Positions 9,515 through 20,708 of a DNA stretch of 64,000 nt are shown piece after piece. The stretch is from Gemmobacter megaterium. GTDB taxonomy: Bacteria; Pseudomonadota; Alphaproteobacteria; Rhodobacterales; Rhodobacteraceae. The DNA lies in assembly GCF_900156815.1 (NCBI RefSeq), contig NZ_FTOT01000002.1, positions 778,972 to 842,971 of the forward strand, read 5' to 3'. Each line of letters starts with the position of its first letter. The stretch's first letter is position 1. The translations under genes and the position numbers were made by a program. The notes below the pieces were generated by a model that searched no databases, was not told where the DNA came from, and was given only the letters and a program-made list of their open reading frames with translations.

Positions 9515-10111
9515 ATGCCGCAGATCGACTACTATTTTACACCCGTCTCGCCCTGGTGCTATCTGGCAGGCGACCGACTGGAACGCATCGCCGCCAAGCA
9601 TGGCGCGACCATCCGCTATCTGCCGTTCGACACGCCGGGCATCTTTCCGCGCACCGGGGGCAAGGTGCTGGCCGAACGACATGAAAGCCGCAAGGCCTAT
9701 CGCTTGCAGGATCTGCGGCGGACGGCAACCAAGCTGGGCATCCGGATCGACCTTCAACCGCCGTTCTTTCCCACCAACCCCGCACCGGCCAGCTATGCCA
9801 TCATCGCGGCGCAGGCCGCAGGCGGCGGCGATCTGCCGGGGCTGGTGCAGGGCCTGATGGGCGCCTGCTGGGCCGAAGGCAAGAACATCGCCGAGGACGA
9901 CGTGATCCGCGACCAACTCTCGCGCCACGGGTTCGATCCGGCACTGGCGGACAAGGGCCTGTTCACCGGCGCCGAAACCTATGGCCGGAACCTGGAACAG
10001 GCGATTGCCGCCGGAGTCTTTGGCGCGCCGTTTTACATTGTCGGCGACGAACGGTTCTGGGGTCAGGACCGGCTGGAGGATCTGGACCTGCATCTGGCGG
10101 GAAAGCTCTGA
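9515..10111 (+). CDS. DsbA-fold 2-hydroxychromene-2-carboxylate isomerase family protein
   Basis: A 198-residue thioredoxin-like (DsbA/GST-kappa fold) protein. The N-terminal [20 protein letters not shown], with a single Cys-type SPWCY motif, and the C-terminal [21 protein letters not shown] are diagnostic of the HCCA isomerase/GSTK group. Named members isomerise hydroxychromene carboxylate in naphthalene degradation using glutathione. Many family members without that pathway are glutathione-dependent oxidoreductases of unknown substrate, and no naphthalene genes are visible here. It overlaps the following hydrolase (TGATG), so the two likely act or are expressed together. Confidence 0.85.
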   Translation: MPQIDYYFTPVSPWCYLAGDRLERIAAKHGATIRYLPFDTPGIFPRTGGKVLAERHESRKAYRLQDLRRTATKLGIRIDLQPPFFPTNPAPASYAIIAAQAAGGGDLPGLVQGLMGACWAEGKNIAEDDVIRDQLSRHGFDPALADKGLFTGAETYGRNLEQAIAAGVFGAPFYIVGDERFWGQDRLEDLDLHLAGKL

Positions 10112-10941
10112 TGAAGACCGAACCTGTCGGCGGACATCCGACCCATCTGCGCCGCTTCGGAACCGGCGCACGCCCGGCCCTGGCGCTGCATTGCTCGCTG
10201 GCGCATGGCGGCGCATGGGGACCGATGGCCGCGGAACTGGGCGATGTGCTGACACTGACCGCACCCGACCTGCCCGGCCATGGCCATAGCGCCGACTGGC
10301 CTGCAAACGGCTCGTTGCACGATACTGCAACAGATGTCGCGGCCGCGCTGGCCCGTCGCATCGGCGACGGAGCGCCCGTGGACATTCTGGGCCATTCCTT
10401 CGGCGGCACCGTCGCCCTGCGGCTCGCCCTGGAACACCCGGAACTGGTACGCAGCCTGACGCTGTTCGAGCCTGTGATGTTCTCTGCCGCAGCCGCAGAC
10501 AATGCCCCAGAGGCCGCAGACTGGATCGGCAAACAGGCCCGTTTTCACAACCTTCTCGATCAGGGCCGCCGTAACGAGGCCGCCGCAGTCTTTCACGCGC
10601 TCTGGGGCAACGGCACACCGCTGGACCACCTGCCCGACTCCCAGCGCCGCTACATCATCGACCGGATCGAGGTGATACGCGCCGCCGAAGATGTGGTAGA
10701 ACGCGACCGGACCGGCCTTGTCGCCCCCGGCCGGCTGGAGGCCCTGCGCCTTCCCGTCCTGCTCGCCGCAGGCAGCAGGTCGCCGGGCGTGATCCACGCG
10801 ATCATTCGCGCCCTGGCGACCCGCATCCCCGGCGCAAGGCACATCGTCATGGAGGGCGCGGGCCACATGCTCCCCCTCAGCCATGCAGCCCTGCTCGCAC
10901 CTGCCGTCCGCGATCATCTGGGGTTGCAGGCCCGCCGCTGA
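10111..10941 (+). CDS. alpha/beta-fold hydrolase
   Basis: A 276-residue alpha/beta hydrolase. Visible features are the oxyanion-region [13 protein letters not shown], the [11 protein letters not shown] strand, the nucleophile elbow GHSFGG (Ser), and a late [10 protein letters not shown] strand followed by a terminal His in [10 protein letters not shown]. This complete triad indicates an esterase, lipase-like or thioesterase activity, with the substrate unknown. Its ATG overlaps the stop of the upstream isomerase-family gene. A dispersed repeat follows within 30 nt of the stop. Confidence 0.88.
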   Translation: MKTEPVGGHPTHLRRFGTGARPALALHCSLAHGGAWGPMAAELGDVLTLTAPDLPGHGHSADWPANGSLHDTATDVAAALARRIGDGAPVDILGHSFGGTVALRLALEHPELVRSLTLFEPVMFSAAAADNAPEAADWIGKQARFHNLLDQGRRNEAAAVFHALWGNGTPLDHLPDSQRRYIIDRIEVIRAAEDVVERDRTGLVAPGRLEALRLPVLLAAGSRSPGVIHAIIRALATRIPGARHIVMEGAGHMLPLSHAALLAPAVRDHLGLQARR

Positions 10942-10950
10942 CGCATCCCC

Positions 10951-10971
10951 TTCATCTTGCCCCAAATACCC
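10951..10971 (+). repeat. dispersed intergenic repeat, copy B
   Basis: TTCATCTTGCCCCAAATACC followed by C, identical to copy A over its length, starts 10 nt after the hydrolase stop in the convergent gap before the H-type lectin gene. The rest of the gap to 11049 is GC-rich and holds nothing else that I recognise. Confidence 0.8.
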
Positions 10972-11049
10972 GAAAGCCGGGCCGCAGGCCCGGCCCCGCC
11001 CAACGGGAGGCGCGGTGCCTGCACCGTGCCGACGGGCGGGAGCGCGCGG

Positions 11050-11400
11050 TCAGTCCAACTCCCACAGATCGTCATCGCGCAACGCTCCAAGCGCGGTCCA
11101 ATCCGCGCGAACACGGGCGATGCGCGTATCGCCCCAGGTGCGGAACACCAGGTCGAACCCGGCCTCTGTCACGGTTTCGGCGGAAATATCGGCACGCAGA
11201 TTGGTCTTGCGGTCGGCATCCCACATCGAGATCGACACCATCACCGCCGGCGGCGCGGCAAAGGCCTCGGCAAATTTCACTGCCTGGCGGCTTTCGCGCG
11301 GCCCAGATCCTGTCCACATCGGCCCATCATGGGCAAAGTCCGAGAACATCACACAAGACCCTTGCACAATGCCGACCGGATGGGGGGAAATTCGTTTCAT
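11050..11400 (-). CDS. H-type lectin domain protein
   Basis: A 116-residue single-domain protein. After a short N-terminal segment come the FAEAFAAPPAVMVSISMWD strand, RADISAETVTEAGFDLVFRTW and VRADWTALG. The PPxVxVS / GFxLxFxTW / VxWxAxG pattern matches the H-type lectin (discoidin/helix agglutinin) beta-sandwich, known to bind GalNAc-like sugars in animals and scattered in bacteria. No signal peptide is seen, so it may be cytoplasmic or exported by an unknown route. It is convergent with the alpha/beta hydrolase and separated from the GntR gene by 87 nt. The family call is good; the role is unknown. Confidence 0.75.
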   Translation of the reverse strand: MKRISPHPVGIVQGSCVMFSDFAHDGPMWTGSGPRESRQAVKFAEAFAAPPAVMVSISMWDADRKTNLRADISAETVTEAGFDLVFRTWGDTRIARVRADWTALGALRDDDLWELD

Positions 11401-11487
11401 GTCTTGCCGTCATTACGTCAGGTCAGCAGCCTAACCCGGATACAGGCAAAATTCCGGCATGACAGCGGAAATCGCGTGGCACATGGG

Positions 11488-12126
11488 TCAGTCGCGCGCA
11501 AAAAGCGTGTCGGGCAAACCGGGCAATACCGCCAGCAGATGGTCCAGGTGCAACCGGGCCGCTGCCTCTGCGCCATCGCAATCACCGGCAGCAACCGCCG
11601 CCACCAGCGCCGCATGGCTGGCAGCACTGGCAGCGGCGTGATCGCGCATCTGCGCACGCACCAGCGGCACCTGGATCGACGGCAGCAGGCGCATCACCTC
11701 GCGGTTGCCTGCCAACGCGGCAAGCGCCCGATAATACCGCGCCCGCGCCCGCTGGCGTCCGCTCTCATCCGCCGCGGCATATTCGGTCGCCGCCTGCACC
11801 AGATCGGCCGCACTGGTCCCCGCCGCCACCGCCTCGGCCGCCTGCCGGGCGGCCAGAGCCAGCAGCGCCGCAGCGACGCGCAGCACATCCGCCGCCCCCC
11901 GCCGGGTCAGGAGCCGGATCGTGGCGCCCCGGTGCGGCACGATTTCGACCAGACCGTCCGAAGCCAGACGCCCCAATGCCTCGCGCACGGTGCTGCGCCC
12001 CACGCCATAGCGCGCGATCAGATCCGGTTCGGCAAGCCGCTGCCCCGGTACGAACCGGCCTTCCGCCAATCCATACAGGATATCGCGCGCCAGGGCCTCG
12101 GGGCCCGATCCTTGCTGCGTCGTCAT
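11488..12126 (-). CDS. GntR-family transcriptional regulator (FCD type)
   Basis: A 212-residue DNA-binding regulator. The N-terminal winged helix (residues about 8-70) has PGQRLAEPDLIARYGVGRST, VREALGRLASDGLV and the wing PHRGATIRLL, all typical of GntR. A helical FCD effector domain follows, rich in Ala. FCD-type GntR proteins usually sense carboxylic acids or acyl derivatives and repress adjacent catabolic genes. It overlaps the phosphotransferase gene by 4 nt (ATGA) and probably controls the divergent acyl-CoA dehydrogenase promoter region at about 13130-13250. Confidence 0.88.
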   Translation of the reverse strand: MTTQQGSGPEALARDILYGLAEGRFVPGQRLAEPDLIARYGVGRSTVREALGRLASDGLVEIVPHRGATIRLLTRRGAADVLRVAAALLALAARQAAEAVAAGTSAADLVQAATEYAAADESGRQRARARYYRALAALAGNREVMRLLPSIQVPLVRAQMRDHAAASAASHAALVAAVAAGDCDGAEAAARLHLDHLLAVLPGLPDTLFARD

Positions 12127-13127
12127 ATCTTGCGGGCCATATCCCAGGCGATCTGCGCCAAGGGTTCCGCCTTGGCGCCAACCTCGACGGCCTCTGCGCT
12201 GGCCGCCGTGCCATCCTGCGCGCGTTTGGCAATGCCTTGCAGGATCGCGGCAATGCGGAACAGGCTGAGGATAACGTAAAAGTCAAAGTTCTCGGGCCGC
12301 TGCCGCCCGGTGCGGCGGCACCACGCGTCGACATATTCCGGCTCCGGTGGAATGCCGGTGCCTGCCAGGGCCACACCGCCAAGGCCACGGAACAGCTCGG
12401 GCGCAATCCGCCAGACCATGACGTTATAGGCAAAATCCGCAAAGGGGCAGCCAAGCGTGGACAATTCCCAGTCCACCACGGCCAGAACGCGCGGTTCGGT
12501 CGGATGCAGGATCAGGTTGTCCAGCCGGAAATCGCCATGGGCGATCCGCACCTCCTCGGGCGTGGTCGGCAGATGCTGCGGCAACCAGTCGATCAACGCA
12601 TCCATCGCGGGAATCGGCCGCGTCTCGCTGGCGCGATACTGTCTGGTCCAGCGCGAGACCTGACGTTCGACATAGCCACCCTGACGACCATAGTCACCCA
12701 AGCCGACGGCCAGTGGATCGACCATCGAAATCGCGGCGATGGCCGCATTCATGCTGTCAAAGATGGCTGCGCGTTCCGTTGGCGACTGGTCAGGCAGGCG
12801 CGGGTCATAGAACACCCGCCCCTCGATATGATCCATGACAAAGAACATGCTGCCCATGACCGCATCATCCTCGCACAGGGCGATCATGCGGGGCACGGGC
12901 ACATCCGTGCCTTGCAGCGCGCTCATCACGCGGTATTCGCGGTCCACCGCATGGGCCGAGGGCAACACCTTGCCCACCGGCTTTTGTCGCAGGACATAGC
13001 GCGCGCCGGGCGTGTCCACCCGCCAGGTCGGGTTGGATTGCCCGCCCGACAACTGCGTCAGCGTCAGCGGACCCGCGAACCCCGGCACATTCCGGGCCAT
13101 CCACGCTGCCAGTTGTGCCTCGGCCAT
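12123..13127 (-). CDS. phosphotransferase family protein (ACAD10/APH-like)
   Basis: A 334-residue aminoglycoside-phosphotransferase-fold protein. The nucleotide loop LSGGQSNPTWRV, the lysine-bearing strand VLRQKPVG, the catalytic loop RIAHGDFRLDN and the metal-binding VVDWELSTLG are all present. This subtype is the partner or fusion domain of acyl-CoA dehydrogenases (ACAD10/11 in animals), where it phosphorylates 4-hydroxyacyl-CoA for beta-oxidation. It lies divergently beside an acyl-CoA dehydrogenase here, so the same role is inferred, not antibiotic resistance. It is transcribed ahead of the GntR gene. Confidence 0.88.
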   Translation of the reverse strand: MAEAQLAAWMARNVPGFAGPLTLTQLSGGQSNPTWRVDTPGARYVLRQKPVGKVLPSAHAVDREYRVMSALQGTDVPVPRMIALCEDDAVMGSMFFVMDHIEGRVFYDPRLPDQSPTERAAIFDSMNAAIAAISMVDPLAVGLGDYGRQGGYVERQVSRWTRQYRASETRPIPAMDALIDWLPQHLPTTPEEVRIAHGDFRLDNLILHPTEPRVLAVVDWELSTLGCPFADFAYNVMVWRIAPELFRGLGGVALAGTGIPPEPEYVDAWCRRTGRQRPENFDFYVILSLFRIAAILQGIAKRAQDGTAASAEAVEVGAKAEPLAQIAWDMARKI

Positions 13128-13188
13128 CCCCGCATCCTCCCCTTGGCTTTTCCGCAGGATGCCGCGCGGGAGGGTGCGGCGTCAAGAC

Positions 13189-13215
13189 ATATCGTCAGAC
13201 GATCTTGTCAGATAT
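13189..13215. promoter_or_regulatory. possible GntR operator in the divergent intergenic region
   Basis: Two overlapping inverted repeats, ATCGTC-A-GACGAT and ATCT-TGTC-AGAT, lie 38 nt upstream of the acyl-CoA dehydrogenase start and 60-90 nt upstream of the phosphotransferase start. FCD-type GntR regulators bind short dyads of this kind. This is inferred from position and symmetry alone. Confidence 0.35.
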
Positions 13216-13252
13216 AACTGCCGTGCTAAGGTGACGGCAAGGAGGACCGCCC

Positions 13253-14521
13253 ATGATCCCGGAAAAATCCGCACGCGTGATCGACCTGTCAGCCAGACTG
13301 ACGGCCTTCATGGATGAACATATCTACCCGAACGAGGCGCGCTACTACCGCGAGGCCGAAGAGCTCGGGCCATTCTGCACCTATCCGGTCATGGACGAGT
13401 TGAAACCCAAGGCCCGCGCCGCAGGATTGTGGAACCTCTTCCTGCCCGAATCGGACAGAGGCGCCGGGCTGACCAACGTGGAATATGGCCACCTGTGCGA
13501 AATCATGGGCCGGTCGCTGCTGGCGCCAGAGGTGTTCAACTGCAACGCTCCCGACACCGGCAACATGGAGGTGCTGGAACGCTATGGCACCGACGAACAC
13601 AAGGCGCGCTGGCTGCGGCCCCTGCTGGCCGGAGAGATCCGCAGTTGCTTTGCCATGACGGAGCCGGATGTCGCATCCTCGGACGCCACCAATATCGAGG
13701 CTGAAATCCGCCGCGATGGCGACGACTATGTGATCAACGCCCACAAGTGGTACACCACAGGCGCCAGCAATCCTGCGACGAAGATCTGCATCTTCATGGG
13801 CAAGACCGATCCGGCAAACCCCGACCGCCACCGGCAGCAATCCATGATCCTTGTGCCGATGGACACGCCCGGCATTACCGTAACCCGGTCGATCCCGATC
13901 TTTGGCTATTATGGCGTGCCGGACCGCGCCTCCGAGGTATTGTTCGAAAACGTGCGGGTTCCGGCCAGCAACATGCTGCTGGGAGAGGGGCGTGGGTTCG
14001 AAATTGCTCAGGGTCGTCTGGGGCCAGGACGCATCCACCATTGTATGCGCTCGATCGGGCTGGCCGAACGGTTGCTGGAAGGCATGTGCGACCGCGCCCT
14101 GCAACGGGTGGCCTTTGGCAAAAAGGTCGCCGATCAGGGCGTCACACGCGAACGGATCGCCAATGCGCGCATCCTGATCGACCAGTGCCGCCTGCTGACC
14201 CTGCACGCCGCGCACCGCATGGACACGGTGGGCAACAAGGTGGCCAAAGCCGAGATCGCCATGATCAAGGTGGCGGTGCCCAACATGGCCTGTCAGGTGG
14301 CCGACTGGGCCATTCAGGTTTTCGGCGGTGGCGGCACCGGAAACGACTTCGGGACGGCCATCGCCTATGCCGGTGCCCGTGTCCTGCGGCTGGCCGATGG
14401 CCCGGACGAGGTGCACCGCGATCAACTCGCCCGGATGGAGTTGAAAAAGCGCCAGGGCCGGACCCACCCCGGATGGACTCCACTTGTCACGCGGCTGGGC
14501 CGCAACCCGAGGCTGGCGTGA
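13253..14521 (+). CDS. acyl-CoA dehydrogenase (ACAD11-like)
   Basis: A 422-residue FAD enzyme that introduces the alpha-beta double bond into acyl-CoA. Visible features are the FAD/substrate segment [17 protein letters not shown], the [17 protein letters not shown] strand, the C-terminal helical bundle with [12 protein letters not shown], and the closing [12 protein letters not shown] and [14 protein letters not shown]. The long N-terminal part and GPDEVH motif match the ACAD10/11 branch, which pairs with the divergent phosphotransferase to process 4-hydroxy acids. A GGAGGA-type ribosome binding site precedes the ATG. It overlaps the next SDR gene by one base (TGATG). Confidence 0.92.
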   Translation: MIPEKSARVIDLSARLTAFMDEHIYPNEARYYREAEELGPFCTYPVMDELKPKARAAGLWNLFLPESDRGAGLTNVEYGHLCEIMGRSLLAPEVFNCNAPDTGNMEVLERYGTDEHKARWLRPLLAGEIRSCFAMTEPDVASSDATNIEAEIRRDGDDYVINAHKWYTTGASNPATKICIFMGKTDPANPDRHRQQSMILVPMDTPGITVTRSIPIFGYYGVPDRASEVLFENVRVPASNMLLGEGRGFEIAQGRLGPGRIHHCMRSIGLAERLLEGMCDRALQRVAFGKKVADQGVTRERIANARILIDQCRLLTLHAAHRMDTVGNKVAKAEIAMIKVAVPNMACQVADWAIQVFGGGGTGNDFGTAIAYAGARVLRLADGPDEVHRDQLARMELKKRQGRTHPGWTPLVTRLGRNPRLA

Positions 14522-15309
14522 TGGGGGGCGCATTGCAAGGCAAGGTTGCCATTGTCACCGGCGCGGCAGGCGGCATCGGGCGGGCCAGCGCGCTGATGCT
14601 GGCCAGCCGGGGGGCCACCGTACTGGCCGTGGATCGGGCGCCCGAGGTGATTGACACCGCCGCCCTGATCGCGGGGCGTGGCGGACGGGCCGATGCGGTA
14701 CAGGCCGACTGCGCCGCCGAAAAGGACGTCTCCGCCTTTGTCGCGCAAGCCATGCGCGATTTCGGGCGGATTGACATTCTCCATGCCAATGCCGGGATTC
14801 TGGGCGCCTTCGTCCCATCGTTCGAGGAAGGACCGGACCGCTTCATGGAGGTGCTGCGCATCAACCTGCTGGGTCCATGGCTGGCGATCCGGGCCGCCGT
14901 GCCGCATATGGGCAAGGGCGGATCCATCATCTGCACCGCCTCGGTCGCGGGGTTGCGGGCGGGGGCCGGGGGTGTCGCCTATTCCGCCTCGAAGGCCGGG
15001 GTCATCAACCTGGTGCAATCCACCGCCCAATTGTTGGCAGGCAGCGGGATCCGCATCAACGCAGTGGCGCCGGGACTGGTGGAAACGGGGATGACCGCAC
15101 CCCTGTTCGACGCGGCCCGCGCGCGCGGGCGCGAAGGCCGCATCGGCCAGTTGAACCCGCTGCGCCGGTCGGGCGATGTGAGCGAAATTGCCGAAGCGGT
15201 CGCCTTTCTGGCCTCGGACGCGGCAAGCTATGTGAATGGTCAGGTGTTGCCGGTAGATGGCGGGCTGAGCAGCAGCCATCCCTTTGCCCCACGCCCGGCC
15301 GGAAGCTGA
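14521..15309 (+). CDS. SDR-family oxidoreductase
   Basis: A classical short-chain dehydrogenase of 262 residues. The cofactor motif TGAAGGIG near the N terminus, LHANAGI, the catalytic Ser region ICTASVAG, Tyr/Lys in YSASKAG, and the terminal VNGQVLPVDGG are all intact. Translation starts in the stop codon of the acyl-CoA dehydrogenase. It is therefore probably the hydroxyacyl-CoA or hydroxyacid dehydrogenase of the same catabolic operon, although the substrate cannot be read from sequence. Confidence 0.9.
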   Translation: MGGALQGKVAIVTGAAGGIGRASALMLASRGATVLAVDRAPEVIDTAALIAGRGGRADAVQADCAAEKDVSAFVAQAMRDFGRIDILHANAGILGAFVPSFEEGPDRFMEVLRINLLGPWLAIRAAVPHMGKGGSIICTASVAGLRAGAGGVAYSASKAGVINLVQSTAQLLAGSGIRINAVAPGLVETGMTAPLFDAARARGREGRIGQLNPLRRSGDVSEIAEAVAFLASDAASYVNGQVLPVDGGLSSSHPFAPRPAGS

Positions 15310-15934
15310 GACAGCCGCCCAACTTTCGCCGCATCAGCCTGCCACGGCGGGGCACTATTGATGCCTCGCAGGTTCCCGATGCGTACCCCTTTTGTGTTGC
15401 TCTGTCTTTCGCTCGCGCTCTGGGCGGCAACCTTCCTGCCGAACAGCCTTCTTCACCCCGACCTCGCGCCGCTGGCCCTGTTGTCTGCGGGCGCGGCTGT
15501 CTTCCTCATGCTACGCGGATGGCTGCGACCTACATGGAAACGGATCGTCGTGGACGGGTCAAATGTGCTGTACTGGGCCGGACAGACCCCCGATCTCATG
15601 AGCCTGTCCACCGTGTTGGCAGAACTGCGGGGGTATGATCTTGATGCCATGGTCTGGTTTGACGCCAACGCCGGCCATCTGATCGCGGGCCGCTATCTCA
15701 CGGCCGGCCAACTGGCCGGCCAACTTGGCTTGCCCAAAGGCTGCGTGCATATCGCCCACCGTGGCACGCCAGCCGACCCGCACATCCTCGCCATGGCAAA
15801 CAAAGACAATCTCCAGATCGTCAGCAATGATCGGTATCGCGACTGGTTCGATCACTACCCGCGTCTGGCAAAGCCCGGCCTGCTGGTTACCGGCACCGTC
15901 ATGGACGGCCAGGCCAGGCTGCGGTTTCCAACCG

Positions 15935-18115
<2,181 letters not shown>

Positions 18116-18174
18116 GGGTGATTCCCTCTCTGGCCCCTAGACTTGGTCACATTTTGTTCCGGTGCAAGGGGCGC

Positions 18175-19050
18175 CTAGCCCGCCTTGGCCACCTTGCCAC
18201 TGCGCCAGATGGTGAACACGCCCGCCGCGCAGACAATCAGCGCGCCCAGGAACACATTGACGGCGATGGTCTCGTTGAACACAAACACCCCGATGAACGA
18301 CACGAACACCAGTTGCAGATAGGCAAAGGGCTGCACGGCCCCCGCCTCGGCCACCTCATAGGCCCGGATCATCAGCCAGTGGCCAAGGATCCCCGTGCAG
18401 CACAACAGCGCCATCCACCCCCAGTCGCGCGCGATCATCGGCTCCCAGAACCACGGCCCGATCAGTGTCATCACCACACAGCCCATGGTGCCCGTCCAGA
18501 ACAGGCTGACCGACGAACTGTCATGGCGCCCGACATACCGCGTCATCAGACCATAGAGCGCGAACATGAAGGCCCCCAGCAACGCCAGCAACGCCCGCGG
18601 ATCAAACACTGCATATCCGGGCCGCAGGATCACCAGCACGCCGACAAAGCCGATGCCGATCGCGGTCCAGCGCCGCCAGCCCACGCGCTCGCCCAGCACC
18701 GGCCCCGACAATGCGGCAATCAGCAGCGGATAGGCGGCAAAAACCGCATGGGCATTGACCAGCCCCAACAGCGAAAAGGCCAGCACCGCCACGCAGATCT
18801 CCAGCGCCAGCACCACCCCGCGCCCGACCTGCATCAAAGGGTAATGGGACCGCACCGCAGCCCGCAGCCCCCCCGGCGCCCGCGTCGCCAGAAAGATCAC
18901 GAACGCCGCAAAGAACCAGTAGCGGATCATCACCACCATCCAGACGTTGTATTCGCCTGCCAGATGGCGCGAAATCCCGTCCTGCACAGCGAAGACCGCC
19001 GTGGTGGCCACCATCAGCATAATGCCCAGGCGCGTGTTCTGAACTGCCAT
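18175..19050 (-). CDS. EamA-family (DMT) transporter, copy 1
   Basis: A 291-residue integral membrane protein with about ten transmembrane helices arranged as two EamA repeats. RYWFFAAFVIFLAT, ALSGPVLGERVGWRRW and the C-terminal FAYLQLVFVSFIGVFVFNE are hallmarks of drug/metabolite transporters, which export amino acids or other small metabolites. It starts one base after the stop of the preceding homologue at 19052-19930 and clearly arose with it by tandem duplication: HLAGEYxVW, IRYWFFAAFV and PFAYLQLVFV are shared. Substrate unknown. Confidence 0.9.
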   Translation of the reverse strand: MAVQNTRLGIMLMVATTAVFAVQDGISRHLAGEYNVWMVVMIRYWFFAAFVIFLATRAPGGLRAAVRSHYPLMQVGRGVVLALEICVAVLAFSLLGLVNAHAVFAAYPLLIAALSGPVLGERVGWRRWTAIGIGFVGVLVILRPGYAVFDPRALLALLGAFMFALYGLMTRYVGRHDSSSVSLFWTGTMGCVVMTLIGPWFWEPMIARDWGWMALLCCTGILGHWLMIRAYEVAEAGAVQPFAYLQLVFVSFIGVFVFNETIAVNVFLGALIVCAAGVFTIWRSGKVAKAG

Positions 19051-19051
19051 C

Positions 19052-19930
19052 TCAGGCCCCCTGTGTCTGCCTGCGGCCAATGCGCATCACCGTCATCAGC
19101 CCCGCGCCCACCACAATGGCCGCCCCGATCAGCGTGGCCGCCTCCAGCGGCTCGCCAAAGACGACTACACCCATCAGCATCACGAACACCAGTTGCAGAT
19201 AGGCAAAAGGTTGGACCACATTCGCCTCGGCGCGGGTGTAGCAGCGGATGATCAGCCAGTTCGACAGAATGGCCACCAGCCCGTTCGCAACCGTCAATCC
19301 CCAATGGGCCAGGGGCATCGGTTGCCAGAACCAGATGCCAATGGCCGTCATCATCGCCGCGCCCAGAATGCCGGACCAGAAAAAGGCGACAAATGACGGC
19401 TCGGTCCGCGTCGCCAGCCGGGTCAACACGGAATAGAGCGCAAACAGCGCGGCAGAGGCCAGCGGCAGCACCGCCAGAGGCGAAAACAGATCGCTGCCCG
19501 GCCGCAGGATGATCAGGATGCCGCAAAACCCCGCCCCGATCGCCAGCCAGCGCGCCAGGCCCACACGCTCACCCAGCACCGGACCGGCCAGCGCGGCGAT
19601 GATCAGCGGGCAGACCGCAAAGAGCGCATGGGTGTTGATCAGCCCGATCAGCGTGAAACTGGCCACGATCACGCAGATCTCCGAAATATGCAGCACCGCC
19701 CGCGCAAGGTTCAGGCCCGGCTGGCGCGTGCGCACCGCAGCCCGAAACCCCAACGGCTGGCGCCAGGCCAGCAACAGCACAAAGGCGGCAAAGAACCAGT
19801 AGCGGATCATGATGGTCTGCCAGACGGTGTATTCCCCCGCCAGATGCCGCGATAACCCGTCCTGCACGGTAAAGCTGGCCACCGCGCCGATCATCAGCCA
19901 GATGCCTGCGCGATTGTCCGCGGCGGTCAT
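19052..19930 (-). CDS. EamA-family (DMT) transporter, copy 2
   Basis: A 292-residue ten-helix EamA permease, first of a tandem pair. Shared blocks with the downstream copy include VQDGLSRHLAGEYTVW, IMIRYWFFAAFV, GPVLGERVGLARW and VQPFAYLQLVFV. It begins one base after the mnmD stop codon, so mnmD and both permeases look like one transcript. Possible roles are export of a metabolite or nucleoside degradation product. The pairing could also be a heteromeric exporter, as in EmrE-like pairs, but these are full-length proteins and are more likely independent paralogues. Confidence 0.9.
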   Translation of the reverse strand: MTAADNRAGIWLMIGAVASFTVQDGLSRHLAGEYTVWQTIMIRYWFFAAFVLLLAWRQPLGFRAAVRTRQPGLNLARAVLHISEICVIVASFTLIGLINTHALFAVCPLIIAALAGPVLGERVGLARWLAIGAGFCGILIILRPGSDLFSPLAVLPLASAALFALYSVLTRLATRTEPSFVAFFWSGILGAAMMTAIGIWFWQPMPLAHWGLTVANGLVAILSNWLIIRCYTRAEANVVQPFAYLQLVFVMLMGVVVFGEPLEAATLIGAAIVVGAGLMTVMRIGRRQTQGA

Positions 19931-19931
19931 G

Positions 19932-20600
19932 TCACCCCAACCTGCCCACGCTCATGTGGCGCTTGAACCCGAATCCTGCCTGCCGCTGTACCTGAAAGCC
20001 GGCCGCCTGCAAGGCCCGGCGCACATGACCTGCTGCCGTATAGGTGGCAAAGCTGCCCTGTGGCGCGGTATGCGCCCCCACCTCGGCCATCAGCCCCTCG
20101 CCCCACATCTCGGGGTTCTTGGCCGGGGAAAAGCCATCCAGAAACCAGGCATCCGCCCAACCTTGCCAGCGCGGCAACGTCTCGCGCACATCCCCGATGA
20201 TCACCTCGGCCTCCAGACCCGGCAACCGGATCACGCGCGCGCCTTGTGCCCATTGCTCCAGAAATGGCCCCGCCACCGCGGCCGCCTCGGGAAAGGCCGC
20301 CAGCGCCTGGGCAATATCCGCCGCCGCCAGCGGAAAGCCTTCGAAACTGGTAAACCGCAAGGGCCCCGCAATCCCCGCTCCCCTCCAGGCGATCAGCGCC
20401 GCCAACATGTTCAACCCGGTGCCGAACCCCAGCTCGGCCACATGAAATCCGGGCCGGAACCGCCCCGGCAGCCCGTTGCCGTCCAGAAAAACATGGCGCG
20501 TCTCCGCCAGCCCGTTTCCCAACGAGAAATACGGGTCATCGAACCGGCACGAGACGGGAACACCGCCCTCTTTCCACTCCAGCTTCTCGTGTGCGACCAT
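19932..20600 (-). CDS. mnmD: tRNA 5-methylaminomethyl-2-thiouridine methyltransferase domain protein
   Basis: A SAM-dependent methyltransferase (former DUF752) that completes the mnm5s2U34 wobble modification. The protein has 222 residues from MVAHEKLEWKEG. It has DDPYFSLGNGLAETRHVFL, the SAM loop ELGFGTGLNM, the acceptor motif DAWFLDGFSPAKNPEMW and the closing GFGFKRHMSVG. In E. coli this is the N-terminal half of the fused MnmC. Here it is a separate gene, with the FAD-dependent partner transcribed divergently from 20709. The longer open frame upstream is rejected because it runs through a dispersed repeat. Confidence 0.92.
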   Translation of the reverse strand: MVAHEKLEWKEGGVPVSCRFDDPYFSLGNGLAETRHVFLDGNGLPGRFRPGFHVAELGFGTGLNMLAALIAWRGAGIAGPLRFTSFEGFPLAAADIAQALAAFPEAAAVAGPFLEQWAQGARVIRLPGLEAEVIIGDVRETLPRWQGWADAWFLDGFSPAKNPEMWGEGLMAEVGAHTAPQGSFATYTAAGHVRRALQAAGFQVQRQAGFGFKRHMSVGRLG

Positions 20601-20615
20601 CTTTGCCCTTGCCGC

Positions 20616-20637
20616 TTCATCTTGCCCCAAATACCCC
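20616..20637 (+). repeat. dispersed intergenic repeat, copy C
   Basis: TTCATCTTGCCCCAAATACC followed by CC sits in the 108-nt divergent gap between mnmD and the FAD oxidoreductase, unlike the other copies, which lie beside gene ends. It is followed by a GGCCGCC-rich stretch that can fold. Any promoters for the divergent pair must overlap or flank it. Confidence 0.8.
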
Positions 20638-20708
20638 GGGGGAGGCCGCCACAAGGCGGCCGGGGGCAGCGCCCCCTTCTTCGGCTGCGACAGGGACAAA
20701 GACAAGGC

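Noticed and set aside
9422..10618. N-terminal extension of prs by about 400 codons
   Set aside because: It would be antisense to two well-supported plus-strand genes. The conserved Prs N terminus begins at the downstream ATG.
12123..13127. Aminoglycoside resistance gene
   Set aside because: The fold is APH-like, but the sequence type and its acyl-CoA dehydrogenase neighbour match the ACAD10-associated kinase subfamily.
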